Notes under the pieces: model-generated
Seen by the model: the letters and a program-made list of their open reading frames with translations, nothing else
The model's database searches: none
What the model was told of the DNA's origin: nothing
IMG/VR virus record: IMGVR_UViG_3300045836_000007
Coordinates: 1 to 51,932 of that record
Length of the DNA: 51,932 nt
DNA from: a virus
Direction: 5' to 3' (one strand)
Part shown: one piece after another, positions 18,471 to 26,000 of the stretch
How positions within the stretch are numbered: position 1 is the first letter of the stretch
How the letters are laid out: each line of letters begins with the position of its first letter
Translations under genes and position numbers: made by a program

Positions 18471-19247
18471 TTAAACTCCTTTGACTCGCTTCAGTTCTTT
18501 AATATACTCGGCTTCTGTCATAGCGCCGCTGCTTACGATCTTTCGCATAATAGTTCTTTCATCTTCACTTAGAGAATAACTCTCCTTGTTAGATGTATTT
18601 CCTGATCGGCTTGAACCTTCAGGGCTTGGAGGCCGCTTACGTTCAAACTTATGGGGGAATTCTTTTCGCACTTCTGCGTCAATCTCTTTTAGTGCCTGCT
18701 CCAGAGGATAACCACGAGCATGTAATTCACGACCCATTTGGTCTACAAATGCAGTCATTGCTCGATCCTTCTGATACCAGGTATTAGTGTCCATCCAGGC
18801 TTCAAGTGCTGGGGGAACTTGAGGAGCGACAGGCTTCTTTGCTTCTTGTTCAACCAGGGCCTTTTCTTCTTTAATTAGGTCCATTTGGCCTTCAAGTTCA
18901 AAAAACTTGTCAGTATCTCCAGCTTCAAATGCCTTACGGCGTTCAGCTTCTACAGCCTTAAGAGCACGGTTATACTCTGATTCCCGTACCTTACTATGAT
19001 GCACTTTTAGTGCCTCTAGAGCTTCTCGAAGTTGTTTAACTTCCCGAGATTGCTTCTCAATCTTTGAGAAAAGTTCACCACGGCGAACAAATTCAGCAGC
19101 ATCAATGAAGTCTTCTTCCGCACCTTCAAATTGGTCCTTTGGACGCCAACCTTGTTCTAGTGCTTTCTGCTCAATAGGAGAGAGTTTGACTTCTTGCTCC
19201 CGATGTTGTTCTTGGTTAACTTCTTGGTTTTGATTTTCTGTAGTCAT
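18471..19247 (-). CDS. Capsid scaffolding protein
   Basis: 258 aa, highly charged, Glu/Lys/Gln-rich and mostly helical with coiled-coil stretches (about 55-130). Position between portal and capsid genes, composition and size are typical of scaffolding proteins. It guides procapsid assembly and leaves before packaging. Start overlaps the co-chaperonin stop by four bases. Confidence 0.75.
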   Translation of the reverse strand: MTTENQNQEVNQEQHREQEVKLSPIEQKALEQGWRPKDQFEGAEEDFIDAAEFVRRGELFSKIEKQSREVKQLREALEALKVHHSKVRESEYNRALKAVEAERRKAFEAGDTDKFFELEGQMDLIKEEKALVEQEAKKPVAPQVPPALEAWMDTNTWYQKDRAMTAFVDQMGRELHARGYPLEQALKEIDAEVRKEFPHKFERKRPPSPEGSSRSGNTSNKESYSLSEDERTIMRKIVSSGAMTEAEYIKELKRVKGV

Positions 19248-19573
19248 TGGGCTTCCTTTAGCACTGCTACAACATCTTCATCGTTGATAGCGTAGTATTT
19301 ATCTCCCGTATCGGGATCAATAAGCAACTTTCCTGCAAACTTAGCATAGGTAATAAAATCTCCTACCTTACACCAGTGTTCTGTTCCAAAGTCCTTCCAT
19401 GCAGAAGGTCCAATCTGGAGTACAGTACCCTGGTCCATACTTTCCTTTGCACGACGATTATCATCAGTCTCTGCAATCTCAAGACCCATCTTTTTAAGTT
19501 CTTGATAAGCAGAGTTATCAGAAAGATAATCAATTTGCTTAATTAAAAGTCGGTGCCCACACACTTTAATCAT
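19244..19573 (-). CDS. GroES-like co-chaperonin
   Basis: 109 aa. The ends of the Cpn10 fold are recognisable: N-terminal VCGHRLLIKQ, central GTVLQIGPSAW, then VGDFITYAKFAGKLLIDPDTGDKYYAINDEDVVAVL, matching the GroES barrel (GxVxxxGxG, VGDxVxFxKY, ..hxILxExDIlAV). The mobile loop region (about 17-45) is divergent and contains no GGIVL. It probably caps host GroEL to fold the capsid protein, as T4 gp31 does. Placement directly before scaffold and capsid genes supports this. Confidence 0.75.
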   Translation of the reverse strand: MIKVCGHRLLIKQIDYLSDNSAYQELKKMGLEIAETDDNRRAKESMDQGTVLQIGPSAWKDFGTEHWCKVGDFITYAKFAGKLLIDPDTGDKYYAINDEDVVAVLKEAQ

Positions 19574-19787
19574 TCTCTAGAGCCTCCTCTAAATCTGCAT
19601 TTAGTAGATCGTTAATAGCAGCAATGTAGCCAGTATGGAAACGATCCTGTAGCGGGTCTTTACCTGCCTCTTGCTGTAGAATTTCGGTAATCACTTTTTT
19701 GCGATTCTCGAACTCTTGCTTTACCGCTTTGGTGATTTTGTGGTTTTGCCAGTCGCGGAACCACTCTTTAGCTGTTGATTCTTTAAT
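19566..19787 (-). CDS. Small conserved protein, ATT start
   Basis: 73 aa, containing WFRDWQNHKITKAVKQEFE and AGKDPLQDRFHTGYIAAIND. Similar small proteins occur between portal and head genes of other podoviruses. The frame has no ATG, GTG or TTG after the preceding stop that would give this N-terminus. A perfect AGGAGG lies 7 bases before ATT at 19785-19787, which I take as the start. It overlaps the portal 3' end by 67 bases and the co-chaperonin start by 8. Confidence 0.75.
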   Translation of the reverse strand: MKESTAKEWFRDWQNHKITKAVKQEFENRKKVITEILQQEAGKDPLQDRFHTGYIAAINDLLNADLEEALEND

Positions 19788-21784
19788 TTTGCTGCCTCCT
19801 CTTGGTGACGCATACTCTGTTGATGTTGTTGGTCAGACTGAACCATTTGTTGTTGGTGTCTCATCATTTCACCTTGAATCTTTGCTTGATCCGAATGGTA
19901 TTGTGCTGAGGCTTTGACGGCAGTCATTACTTGTTCATGCCGTTGTTCCATAGCCAACTTCATGGCTTCCATCTGATGTTGGAATATCTGATCTCGTTGT
20001 GCTAGATCAGATTTAAAGTTCTCATGTTGTGCTTGCAACTGGAACTTTTGTTGGTCCATCTGAGCCTTCATTTGAAGTTCTTGAACCTTGGGGTCTGGTT
20101 GTTGTGGCATCTGACCAGTTTGTTGAATTTGAGGATGCAGTAACTTATCTGCATTGGGCTGGTCTTGTGCCTCAAGAATACGTCTAGTGACTTCTACTGG
20201 ATCAAGAGTTCCTACTGGTAGAAGTTCCATCAAGCCTTGTGCCTTCATCAACTTTTCAGTCTGGGTAGCAATGCTGGGGTCAGCACTTGGGCATACATCA
20301 TACTGGTCTGGATCGAAGTCATCCTGCATGACGGGTTCATTATCTACCATCTGGTATTCTTGCATATCCAGATAAAGATTATTCAGTTCAAAAATCTTCT
20401 TGAACTCACACTTTAAACTACGATATACACGCTTGTAAACAGCGGTGAATACTTTCATACCTTGCTCAATGGTAGCCATTGTGGTAGTAGCTGGAGTATT
20501 TTGTCCAGGCATCTTGCCAACGAAAATTTCAGCTACTGAAGCAAGTTCCTTTCCTGAAGTAACCAGTTGGCCCATGAGTTCAAAGAGAACATTAGAAGGC
20601 TCTTTGACGGGTAGTGGAAGAATTTGTTTACGGAGATCATCAGAAGTAGTATTAACCGTCTTCCATTCTCCTGGGGTCCAACGAGACTCACCCATTTTCA
20701 ACTTCAGACCTTTACCAAGAAAACCACCTTGTAGATTTGAAATTGTACCAGCATCAATAAGCTGGTTGATAATAGTATTTACAGACTCGTTAATTGGGGC
20801 CAGAAGTAGACCAAACCCCATGTCATAAAACCCACCATCAGGATTAGGAATAAAAGAAAATTTGGTGTAGTACTGGATAGGTTCGATCTTTTGGAGCTTA
20901 CCCTTGTCATTTACTTGAATCCCCCTGTCATCATATCTTGCCACCATGCGTAGGACTTTACCAGTATGTCGTTCAAAAGTAATAACATATGGTTCTGAAT
21001 ATCCGTCACCGTCAAGGTCGTAGAACGTGTGTTGTTCGATGATGTCATATGGCGTGGTTTCATCTTGTTTGCCCTCTCTTTGTTGGGGCTCACCAAGGTC
21101 AATGTCCAGATATTCTTCTGCACGCTGACGCTCAATCAACCTACGCTTACTCATTGGAATAATCTCAGAAATTCGTTCAGCAGTATCTAGAGACTTGGCC
21201 CAATAGTTTACTACCACATTCTTAGGCAGAATCAATTCTGAGATAATGCTCTTTTTCAGTCCTGAGTAATATGTCTTCTTGAAGACTGTACCAACGATAG
21301 GAAGCATGACCAGGAGTTTATCCATATCATCTTCCCAACATTCCATACCATTCAAGAGTTGGTAAGACATATAAGTAGCAATACGTTCAGCCTTAGCAGA
21401 ACGAAGACCTTGGGGGTCTTTGCCAATCACTTCCACATTTACGATATTGCCATTTGCAGGTACTAAGGAAGGATAGGCTCTTGCATTGAACTGCATAGCC
21501 GCAGTAGAGAGCAATGGGTATTTGACATTAGAAGCATTAACCCAGGGGAATGTCTTTTCCTCTTTTACTTGCAGAGCAAGCTTTGTCCACTCATCAAGAT
21601 TGTCTTCCCAGGTAGAGCGGCTTTGGAGGTCATAATCGAATCCTTCTTTGCACTGATGGGAAATCTTTTCCAGTTCTACATCATCTAAATCAGCAGCAAT
21701 ATTAATACTTTCAATCTGAGATCGAAGTTTAGTAGCCGGTCCAGCTTGATCTTCCTGGTTGTCCAAGGTTTCTGTCTCGTTCAT
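19721..21784 (-). CDS. Portal protein (P22-like)
   Basis: 687 aa. The N-terminal two thirds carries portal features (EKTFPWVNASNVKYPLLSTAAMQF, GTVFKKTYYSG, FYDMGFGLLLAPINESVN), and the C-terminal about 130 residues are a Gln/Lys-rich coiled coil comparable to the helical barrel of P22 gp1. It forms the dodecameric vertex for DNA entry and exit. The gene overlaps the end of the large terminase gene by 56 bases. Confidence 0.88.
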   Translation of the reverse strand: MNETETLDNQEDQAGPATKLRSQIESINIAADLDDVELEKISHQCKEGFDYDLQSRSTWEDNLDEWTKLALQVKEEKTFPWVNASNVKYPLLSTAAMQFNARAYPSLVPANGNIVNVEVIGKDPQGLRSAKAERIATYMSYQLLNGMECWEDDMDKLLVMLPIVGTVFKKTYYSGLKKSIISELILPKNVVVNYWAKSLDTAERISEIIPMSKRRLIERQRAEEYLDIDLGEPQQREGKQDETTPYDIIEQHTFYDLDGDGYSEPYVITFERHTGKVLRMVARYDDRGIQVNDKGKLQKIEPIQYYTKFSFIPNPDGGFYDMGFGLLLAPINESVNTIINQLIDAGTISNLQGGFLGKGLKLKMGESRWTPGEWKTVNTTSDDLRKQILPLPVKEPSNVLFELMGQLVTSGKELASVAEIFVGKMPGQNTPATTTMATIEQGMKVFTAVYKRVYRSLKCEFKKIFELNNLYLDMQEYQMVDNEPVMQDDFDPDQYDVCPSADPSIATQTEKLMKAQGLMELLPVGTLDPVEVTRRILEAQDQPNADKLLHPQIQQTGQMPQQPDPKVQELQMKAQMDQQKFQLQAQHENFKSDLAQRDQIFQHQMEAMKLAMEQRHEQVMTAVKASAQYHSDQAKIQGEMMRHQQQMVQSDQQHQQSMRHQEEAAKLKNQQLKSGSATGKTTKSPKR

Positions 21785-23231
21785 CGTAGAATTCTTCTTC
21801 CTCTATTTCCTCCCTGGAGGGAGCCTCGATTAGTTTATCTAACATCATTCCAAGATAAGCGAAAGCGTCAAATTGGTCATCATGACGGCCTCTGGGAAAG
21901 GTGCAACACTCTTCCTCAAACTCGTCGTACCAATCCGCATTCTTATCAAATCGCACGGCATGCGCTCTCATACGTGCTTGGATAGAACGTCCTCTAGAGA
22001 TTTTATCCTTACCACCATGTTTAAGCATTTCGATACTAGGAAATGTGTTAGTATTTATCATTTCTTCTCGCAGGAAAGGCCCAATGGCCTTGGAAACCTG
22101 CATTTCCTCAATACCAATAGCATGTGGTTGGTATGTTCTTTCTAGAGCTAGGATGGTATCCACAATTTCTCGTCCATCCATTCGGTCTCGAATTACATCA
22201 ATAACGTGAATTCTTCTGTTTTCATCTACTCCAGCAACCAAAAATACTGAGTAGTCAGCCCTATCTGCTTCAGATACTGCTAGGTCAGCAGTAATGTAGA
22301 TATTGACGATTCTATCCCTGTCCTCATCACTCATTGGCAAGAAATCCTGCCGTTTTAGGTATGCAATCGACTCATCAATAGGGATATTTAGGTATTCTTG
22401 AGAGTATTTATCACCAATACCTTGGTCAATGAAGCTCTGACGTTCCTCTTGAAGACGTGCTTTAGGCCATCTTTGGGGCCATAAAATCTCAGAAAAATCA
22501 TCTGTATGGGCTCTATACTTGACAGAACGCCATCCTTTGATTTTCTTCTCACTCCAAGTCTTCAATCCTGTTTGTTTTGTGTATCTTCTGTCCCAAACTG
22601 GAGGCATGAGACGCTCAAGCATGGAGTCGGTGTGGAGAATAGTTCCAACGTATCTGACAATACCAGAGACGGACTTACAGGGTAGGAGTGCTGCATAGAA
22701 CCAGTGTCTGAACTTTTCTCGTCTGTCTTTGTTAAGTACGATTTCATCATTTTCCAGGTCATCACAGACGATTAAGTCCGGTCGTTTTGAGTCCCACTTA
22801 AGTCCTCGAACCTTTTGTTCTGAGCCTTTTGCTTGCACTCTGAATTTGTATCCATCATGACACATGACGATAATATCGTCTTCGGAGTCTTTGATGAATT
22901 CTCTAATGCCAAACAATTGTCGCAGACGTTCATTGTCATATAGTTCCCGTTTGATATCCCCAAGGAACTGGGTAGCCTGGGCAACGGTGTCAGAGACCAG
23001 AATTGCGTATTGTCGTTCCCTAAAGACGAGACAAGCCAATGTGTACGTAAAGCTAATAGCAGTGGATTTAGCATGGTTACGAGGGGCTGCAATAGCCACT
23101 AAAGGGGATCGGGGATCACAACACAGTTCCCACCATTCCATATGGCAGGCAGGAGATTCAACGGCTCCGTCGAAATTCTTTTGTAAGAGAGAGCCGCTGA
23201 AACCAGCAATAGTATCAGCGGTCAGTGCCAT
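21729..23231 (-). CDS. terL: Terminase large subunit
   Basis: 500 aa packaging motor. ATPase: Walker A APRNHAKST (49-57) and Walker B LIVCDDLE (153-160). The nuclease domain has the acidic set at Asp316 (ITADLAV), Glu375/376 and HDDQFDAFAY (450-459). Its ATG overlaps the stop of the preceding 60-aa gene (TAATG). Full length for the family. Confidence 0.95.
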   Translation of the reverse strand: MALTADTIAGFSGSLLQKNFDGAVESPACHMEWWELCCDPRSPLVAIAAPRNHAKSTAISFTYTLACLVFRERQYAILVSDTVAQATQFLGDIKRELYDNERLRQLFGIREFIKDSEDDIIVMCHDGYKFRVQAKGSEQKVRGLKWDSKRPDLIVCDDLENDEIVLNKDRREKFRHWFYAALLPCKSVSGIVRYVGTILHTDSMLERLMPPVWDRRYTKQTGLKTWSEKKIKGWRSVKYRAHTDDFSEILWPQRWPKARLQEERQSFIDQGIGDKYSQEYLNIPIDESIAYLKRQDFLPMSDEDRDRIVNIYITADLAVSEADRADYSVFLVAGVDENRRIHVIDVIRDRMDGREIVDTILALERTYQPHAIGIEEMQVSKAIGPFLREEMINTNTFPSIEMLKHGGKDKISRGRSIQARMRAHAVRFDKNADWYDEFEEECCTFPRGRHDDQFDAFAYLGMMLDKLIEAPSREEIEEEEFYDERDRNLGQPGRSSWTGY

Positions 23232-23413
23232 TATTGTTGAACCGGAGGAACCTTGACAGTTACATCATATCCATTTGCTTCTAAAAGAGCCTTGGCATCC
23301 TCCAACTTCTTTTGCTTTTGTTCTACCCAATTAAGGAAATCGTGTAGTTCTTGAGTAGCCAAACCATATTCAGTTGATAGCCACTGACGAGCTTTTGTAA
23401 TAAATTCTAGCAT
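23231..23413 (-). CDS. Small helical protein in the lysis/packaging block
   Basis: 60 aa from ATG 23413 (AGGA eight bases upstream). Amphipathic, helical and charged, ending VTVKVPPVQQ; no membrane segment. Lies between holin and large terminase, coupled to both by 1- to 2-base junctions. Function unknown. Confidence 0.6.
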   Translation of the reverse strand: MLEFITKARQWLSTEYGLATQELHDFLNWVEQKQKKLEDAKALLEANGYDVTVKVPPVQQ

Positions 23414-23414
23414 G

Positions 23415-23825
23415 TTAATGTCCTGAGTTAATTCCTTGAAGTTTTTCAACGGTTCTATAAGCACCAAGTCCAAGCATTCCGAGGAGGATTGGGAGCATCT
23501 CGGTAAGGGATGCCGGTTCCAATACAATCGTGTAATGAGCCACAGCGCAGATAGTTTTTGCAATACTAATTCCAATCCAATTCCAAGCACAAGCAGCACC
23601 ACATACCCAACCAATAAAAGGACGCCATCCAGCTACAAAAAGATTAGGATTAGCTGCCTCAGTCTTGTCAACTTCAATCTGCCCTTGTAAGGCATTCAAT
23701 TGTCCGTTTAGAGCAGTAAGCTCCATAACGAACTCATTCTGCTGTTCTTGGGTCTTATCAGGAATCCACTTGGAAACTAGACTAGTGATACCCTGAATGG
23801 CAGAGCCGATTCCTGTGATATCCAT
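23415..23825 (-). CDS. Holin, three-TM gene-transfer-release type
   Basis: 136 aa. A polar N-terminal half with an amphipathic helix is followed by WRPFIGWVCGAACAWNWIGISIAKTI and, near the end, LPILLGMLGLGAYRTVEKLQG, the typical signature of the 3TM holin family. It would permeabilise the inner membrane so that the GH24 endolysin can reach peptidoglycan. Confidence 0.8.
   Translation of the reverse strand: MDITGIGSAIQGITSLVSKWIPDKTQEQQNEFVMELTALNGQLNALQGQIEVDKTEAANPNLFVAGWRPFIGWVCGAACAWNWIGISIAKTICAVAHYTIVLEPASLTEMLPILLGMLGLGAYRTVEKLQGINSGH
23521..23536. promoter_or_regulatory. Dispersed palindrome in the late arm: AATACA-N4-TGTAAT
   Basis: Inside the holin gene. Confidence 0.4.
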
Positions 23826-23827
23826 TT

Positions 23828-23968
23828 TTACCCCTTCTTAGGATGATTCTTAAACCATTCAATCTGACCAAGGCGCTTTTCAGCTTGCTTCTTAGACATT
23901 GGTTTAGAGAGATTCTTGGTACCATTCTTGTTCTTTACAACGAACTTTCCACCTTGCTTTTTAATCAC
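23828..23968 (-). CDS. Small basic protein, GTG start
   Basis: 46 aa: GTG at 23966-23968 overlaps the stop of the HNH gene as GTGA. Lys-rich, with KFVVKNKNGTKNLSKPMSK and QAEKRLGQIEWFKNHPK. Small proteins of this kind recur beside holin/terminase genes in phages. May bind nucleic acid or be a packaging accessory. Confidence 0.7.
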   Translation of the reverse strand: MIKKQGGKFVVKNKNGTKNLSKPMSKKQAEKRLGQIEWFKNHPKKG

Positions 23969-24234
23969 TTCATGCTCCCGTCTTTATTCCGGCGATACGA
24001 CCGATTGCGAGAAGCAGAAATAGCGCGCAGGTTTTTAGGAGTCGTTTTACCGCCTTTACTAAGAGGCTGAATATGATCCACGTCTTTACCATCACCCTTG
24101 TGAACCTTCCCCGCCTTCATCATCAAGGCTCTCGCTTTGTTCCTCTCCTCCCTCTTCTTCACCACTGAGGGTTTCGAGTCGTACTTCGCGTTCTCCTTCT
24201 TGTAATCCCTCTTCCCGTTTGTCATATACGGCAT
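23965..24234 (-). CDS. HNH endonuclease beside terminase
   Basis: 89 aa from ATG 24234, behind GGAGG at 9 bases. The HNH core DVDHIQPLSKGG (51-62), NLRAISASRNRSY and flanking Arg/Lys-rich helices are intact. Small HNH proteins next to terminase genes often act with the packaging motor in cos/pac cutting. The 5' part overlaps the small terminase gene in another frame by about 140 bases. Confidence 0.8.
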   Translation of the reverse strand: MPYMTNGKRDYKKENAKYDSKPSVVKKREERNKARALMMKAGKVHKGDGKDVDHIQPLSKGGKTTPKNLRAISASRNRSYRRNKDGSMK

Positions 24235-24778
24235 CTTCAATAACCTCCGTAGCCTTTACGTCAACTGTGCGTTTAGCATTGAACTTGGCAAACTCAGTTG
24301 CCAGGAACATCAGTTGATCTTGAATGGTTTGTGTTTGTTGGTGTTCGATTTCAGCAGCGGAGATTTTCTCCAGTGCTTCCTGACGTTGCATCAGGTCATT
24401 GGCTACTTTGGTAGCAGTGAGGGCGGAAACTGGTACTCTATCGAGTTCACCAGTCTTGCGATTGTAGTGGATATCCCCGTTCTCGATACGATCCTCTACA
24501 GCCTGTAAAGCCTTGTCAACGATCTTGGAAAGCTTGGAATTGGTCTGGAGTCGTCTAGAAGCCTTGATTTCAGCTTCCAGTTCCTTCCACCAATCCTGGC
24601 TTTTCCAGAGCTTGATATTGGGATAACTCACACCTGTGATGGCAGCAACCTGCCTCAGATTCCCTAACGCTAGGTAGTGGGTTACAGCCTCAATCTTCTT
24701 CTCGATTGGGTAGTTCTTTTTACTGTCCGCAGGACGTTTTAGGTTTGTTAGTCGTAGATGTTTATCGGATAGGTTCAT
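24092..24778 (-). CDS. terS: Terminase small subunit
   Basis: 228 aa. N-terminal helix-turn-helix (PIEKKIEAVTHYLALGNLRQVAAITGVSYPNIKLWK), central helical oligomerisation region, and a very acidic C-terminal tail. It recognises the packaging site and recruits TerL. ATG 24778 is preferred: a longer reading of the frame would run into the tRNA-Gly gene. Confidence 0.8.
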   Translation of the reverse strand: MNLSDKHLRLTNLKRPADSKKNYPIEKKIEAVTHYLALGNLRQVAAITGVSYPNIKLWKSQDWWKELEAEIKASRRLQTNSKLSKIVDKALQAVEDRIENGDIHYNRKTGELDRVPVSALTATKVANDLMQRQEALEKISAAEIEHQQTQTIQDQLMFLATEFAKFNAKRTVDVKATEVIEDAVYDKREEGLQEGEREVRLETLSGEEEGGEEQSESLDDEGGEGSQG

Positions 24779-24803
24779 ATCAACTCTGAAGGAATGTTCT
24801 GTG

Positions 24804-24878
24804 TGGAGCGGGCAGCGAGACTCGAACTCGCACCGTCGGTTTGGAAGACCGGCATGCTGCCATTGACACCATGCCCGC
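24804..24878 (-). tRNA. tRNA-Gly (anticodon UCC)
   Basis: 75-base tRNA with acceptor stem GCGGGCA/TGCCCGC, anticodon loop CTTCCAA (anticodon TCC, reads GGA), T-arm GCGAG/CTCGC around TTCGAGT, and an encoded CCA after discriminator T. The outermost anticodon-stem pair (C-A) is mismatched. First gene of the leftward transcript, 26 bases before terS. Confidence 0.92.
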
Positions 24879-24956
24879 ATGACCAGCAGCAGGCGATCAA
24901 CCCTGCTGGCTCCTCAAGGAGGAGACTCAAAGCCTGCTTTTATGCAGGATACTCAT

Positions 24957-24971
24957 TAATGGGAGCGATCT
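24957..24971 (+). repeat. 15-bp direct repeat, copy 1
   Basis: TAATGGGAGCGATCT, identical to 25267..25281. This copy runs into a 6-bp hairpin CGATCT/AGATCG (24966-24980) in the leader of the leftward transcript. Confidence 0.85.
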
Positions 24972-24995
24972 GAAAGATCGTGACCAATAGAGAAA

Positions 24996-25014
24996 GCTTC
25001 TCATAAAGAGAAGC
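24996..25014 (-). promoter_or_regulatory. 5' hairpin of the leftward transcript
   Basis: 7-bp perfect stem GCTTCTC/GAGAAGC with loop TTTAT (leftward reading), just after the predicted start site of PL and followed by TTTCTCT. Either a stabilising 5' stem or an attenuator. The CTTCTC/GAGAAG core recurs at 41838-41855. Confidence 0.7.
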
Positions 25015-25023
25015 ATTACTAAT

Positions 25024-25052
25024 ATTATAACACAAATAAAAGCAAAAGTCAA
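25024..25052 (-). promoter_or_regulatory. Promoter PL (late arm, leftward)
   Basis: -35 TTGACT (25047-25052), 17-bp spacer ending TGT (extended -10), -10 TATAAT (25024-25029). The start would be near 25017. An 8-bp inverted repeat AGCAAAAG/CTTTTGCT (25041-25062) lies over the -35 box. It would drive tRNA-Gly, terminase and the structural genes. Confidence 0.85.
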
Positions 25053-25092
25053 TACTTTTGCTAAATAATTTTAAAAAAGTTAAAAAAACATT

Positions 25093-25118
25093 AAAGACTC
25101 TTGACAAAAAGAGTCTTT
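25093..25118. promoter_or_regulatory. Inverted repeat over the -35 box of PR
   Basis: Perfect 10-bp arms AAAGACTCTT and AAGAGTCTTT separated by GACAAA; the -35 hexamer of PR is inside. Candidate operator or structured promoter element; read rightward it also resembles a weak terminator (followed by TCTG). Confidence 0.7.
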
Positions 25119-25129
25119 TCTGTTAAAAT
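25101..25129 (+). promoter_or_regulatory. Promoter PR (early arm, rightward)
   Basis: -35 TTGACA (25101-25106), 17-bp spacer ending TGT, -10 TAAAAT (25124-25129); start near 25136. A second possible -10 TATAAT lies at 25144-25149. It would head the early transcript, with a leader of about 1.3 kb before the first gene unless another promoter intervenes. Confidence 0.85.
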
Positions 25130-25154
25130 AAGATTAATTATTATATAATTATAT

Positions 25155-25179
25155 AAAGGACTACTTTATGTAGTCCTTT
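25155..25179 (+). promoter_or_regulatory. 5' hairpin / attenuator of the rightward transcript
   Basis: 10-bp perfect stem AAAGGACTAC/GTAGTCCTTT with loop TTTAT, followed by T-rich sequence, about 20 bases after the PR start. Same TTTAT loop as the hairpin below PL. Strong enough to act as an intrinsic terminator, so early transcription may need antitermination. Confidence 0.7.
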
Positions 25180-25235
25180 TATTGTATTTATTCTTTTCTT
25201 TCTTTGAAAGAGATTGTAAGAGAAAACTTTCTTTC

Positions 25236-25251
25236 TTTACAAGGTTGTAAT
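25236..25251. promoter_or_regulatory. Dispersed palindrome: TTTACA-N4-TGTAAT
   Basis: Member of the TTACA-N3/4-TGTAA family, intergenic, downstream of PR. Confidence 0.6.
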
Positions 25252-25266
25252 GCTACTTATGCTTCC

Positions 25267-25281
25267 TAATGGGAGCGATCT
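25267..25281 (+). repeat. 15-bp direct repeat, copy 2
   Basis: TAATGGGAGCGATCT, identical to 24957..24971, lying on the rightward side of the promoter pair. Confidence 0.85.
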
Positions 25282-25787
25282 AGCGACCCTAACCGATCCG
25301 AAGGCTTAGGAAGGCCCCTAAAAGGGCCTACAATCAATTTTCTAGGGTACATGGCTACCCGTCTATAGATTAGCCTATTTAAAACGCTCTAAAGGCGTTT
25401 AAATCGTTTCCCCAATGTTGACTTTTGAAAATTACTAGTAGCGATACAAACAGCATTACGCGATTTTCGTACCCCAGAAGTTTTCCCCCCAGGGGGTCTT
25501 AAAAATAAAGCACTCCCTTAATTTTTAAAGGGATTCTCCTGATTTATGCAGAAAATGGCCTTAAAATGGCCTAAAACTGTGTAAAATACACTAAAAATGG
25601 CCCTTTCGATGGTATGGTATTTTGAGTGATTTTGATAAACATTCCTTTATCAAATAGTTACCATCAGATATACCCGACTAATAAACCCCCAGTCTTAATA
25701 CCCTTAGAACGCATTTAAACACCCCTAGAAGCGTTTAAAACAGGGGTGTTAATACCCTGCTATACCCTTCCTGATTTAAATCGCTCT

Positions 25788-25802
25788 AATACACATTGTA
25801 AT
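25788..25802. promoter_or_regulatory. Dispersed palindrome: AATACA-N3-TGTAAT
   Basis: Intergenic copy, 50 bases before the GTTACA direct repeats. Confidence 0.55.
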
Positions 25803-25852
25803 TATTATTAGGGTTAGTACCTAGACTACCAGACAGGAACGGAGCGAAGGCT

Positions 25853-25888
25853 GTTACAATTAGTTACATCTGTTACACGCACGTTACA
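25853..25888 (+). repeat. Four GTTACA direct repeats at helical spacing
   Basis: GTTACA starts at 25853, 25863, 25872 and 25883 (steps of 10, 9 and 11 bases), so all copies face the same side of the helix. The half-site is that of the dispersed palindrome. Iteron-like: candidate origin or regulator-binding array. Confidence 0.6.
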
Positions 25889-25969
25889 ATTACCTGGGGT
25901 ACACTATAGGGGATTGGATAAGGGTAAACCCTATAAGATTGTTACCAAGTTTTACACTTTGTGGCGGTT

Positions 25970-25993
25970 TTACAACGCATTATCATGTTGTAA
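25970..25993. promoter_or_regulatory. Wide inverted repeat TTACAAC - 10 bp - GTTGTAA
   Basis: Perfect 7-bp arms at 25970-25976 and 25987-25993 with a 10-bp spacer; same half-sites as the dispersed palindrome but further apart. Outside it, GATTGGAT (25912-25919) can pair with ATCCAATC (25993-26000). Confidence 0.5.
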
Positions 25994-26000
25994 TCCAATC

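Noticed and set aside
24779-24880. N-terminal extension of the small terminase frame
   Set aside because: It would be translated from tRNA-Gly sequence; ATG 24778 gives the expected helix-turn-helix start.
25896-25912. CACTATAGGG in TACACTATAGGGG, resembling the core of a T7 promoter
   Set aside because: The ten upstream bases do not match the T7 consensus, no single-subunit RNA polymerase is encoded, and no second copy was seen.
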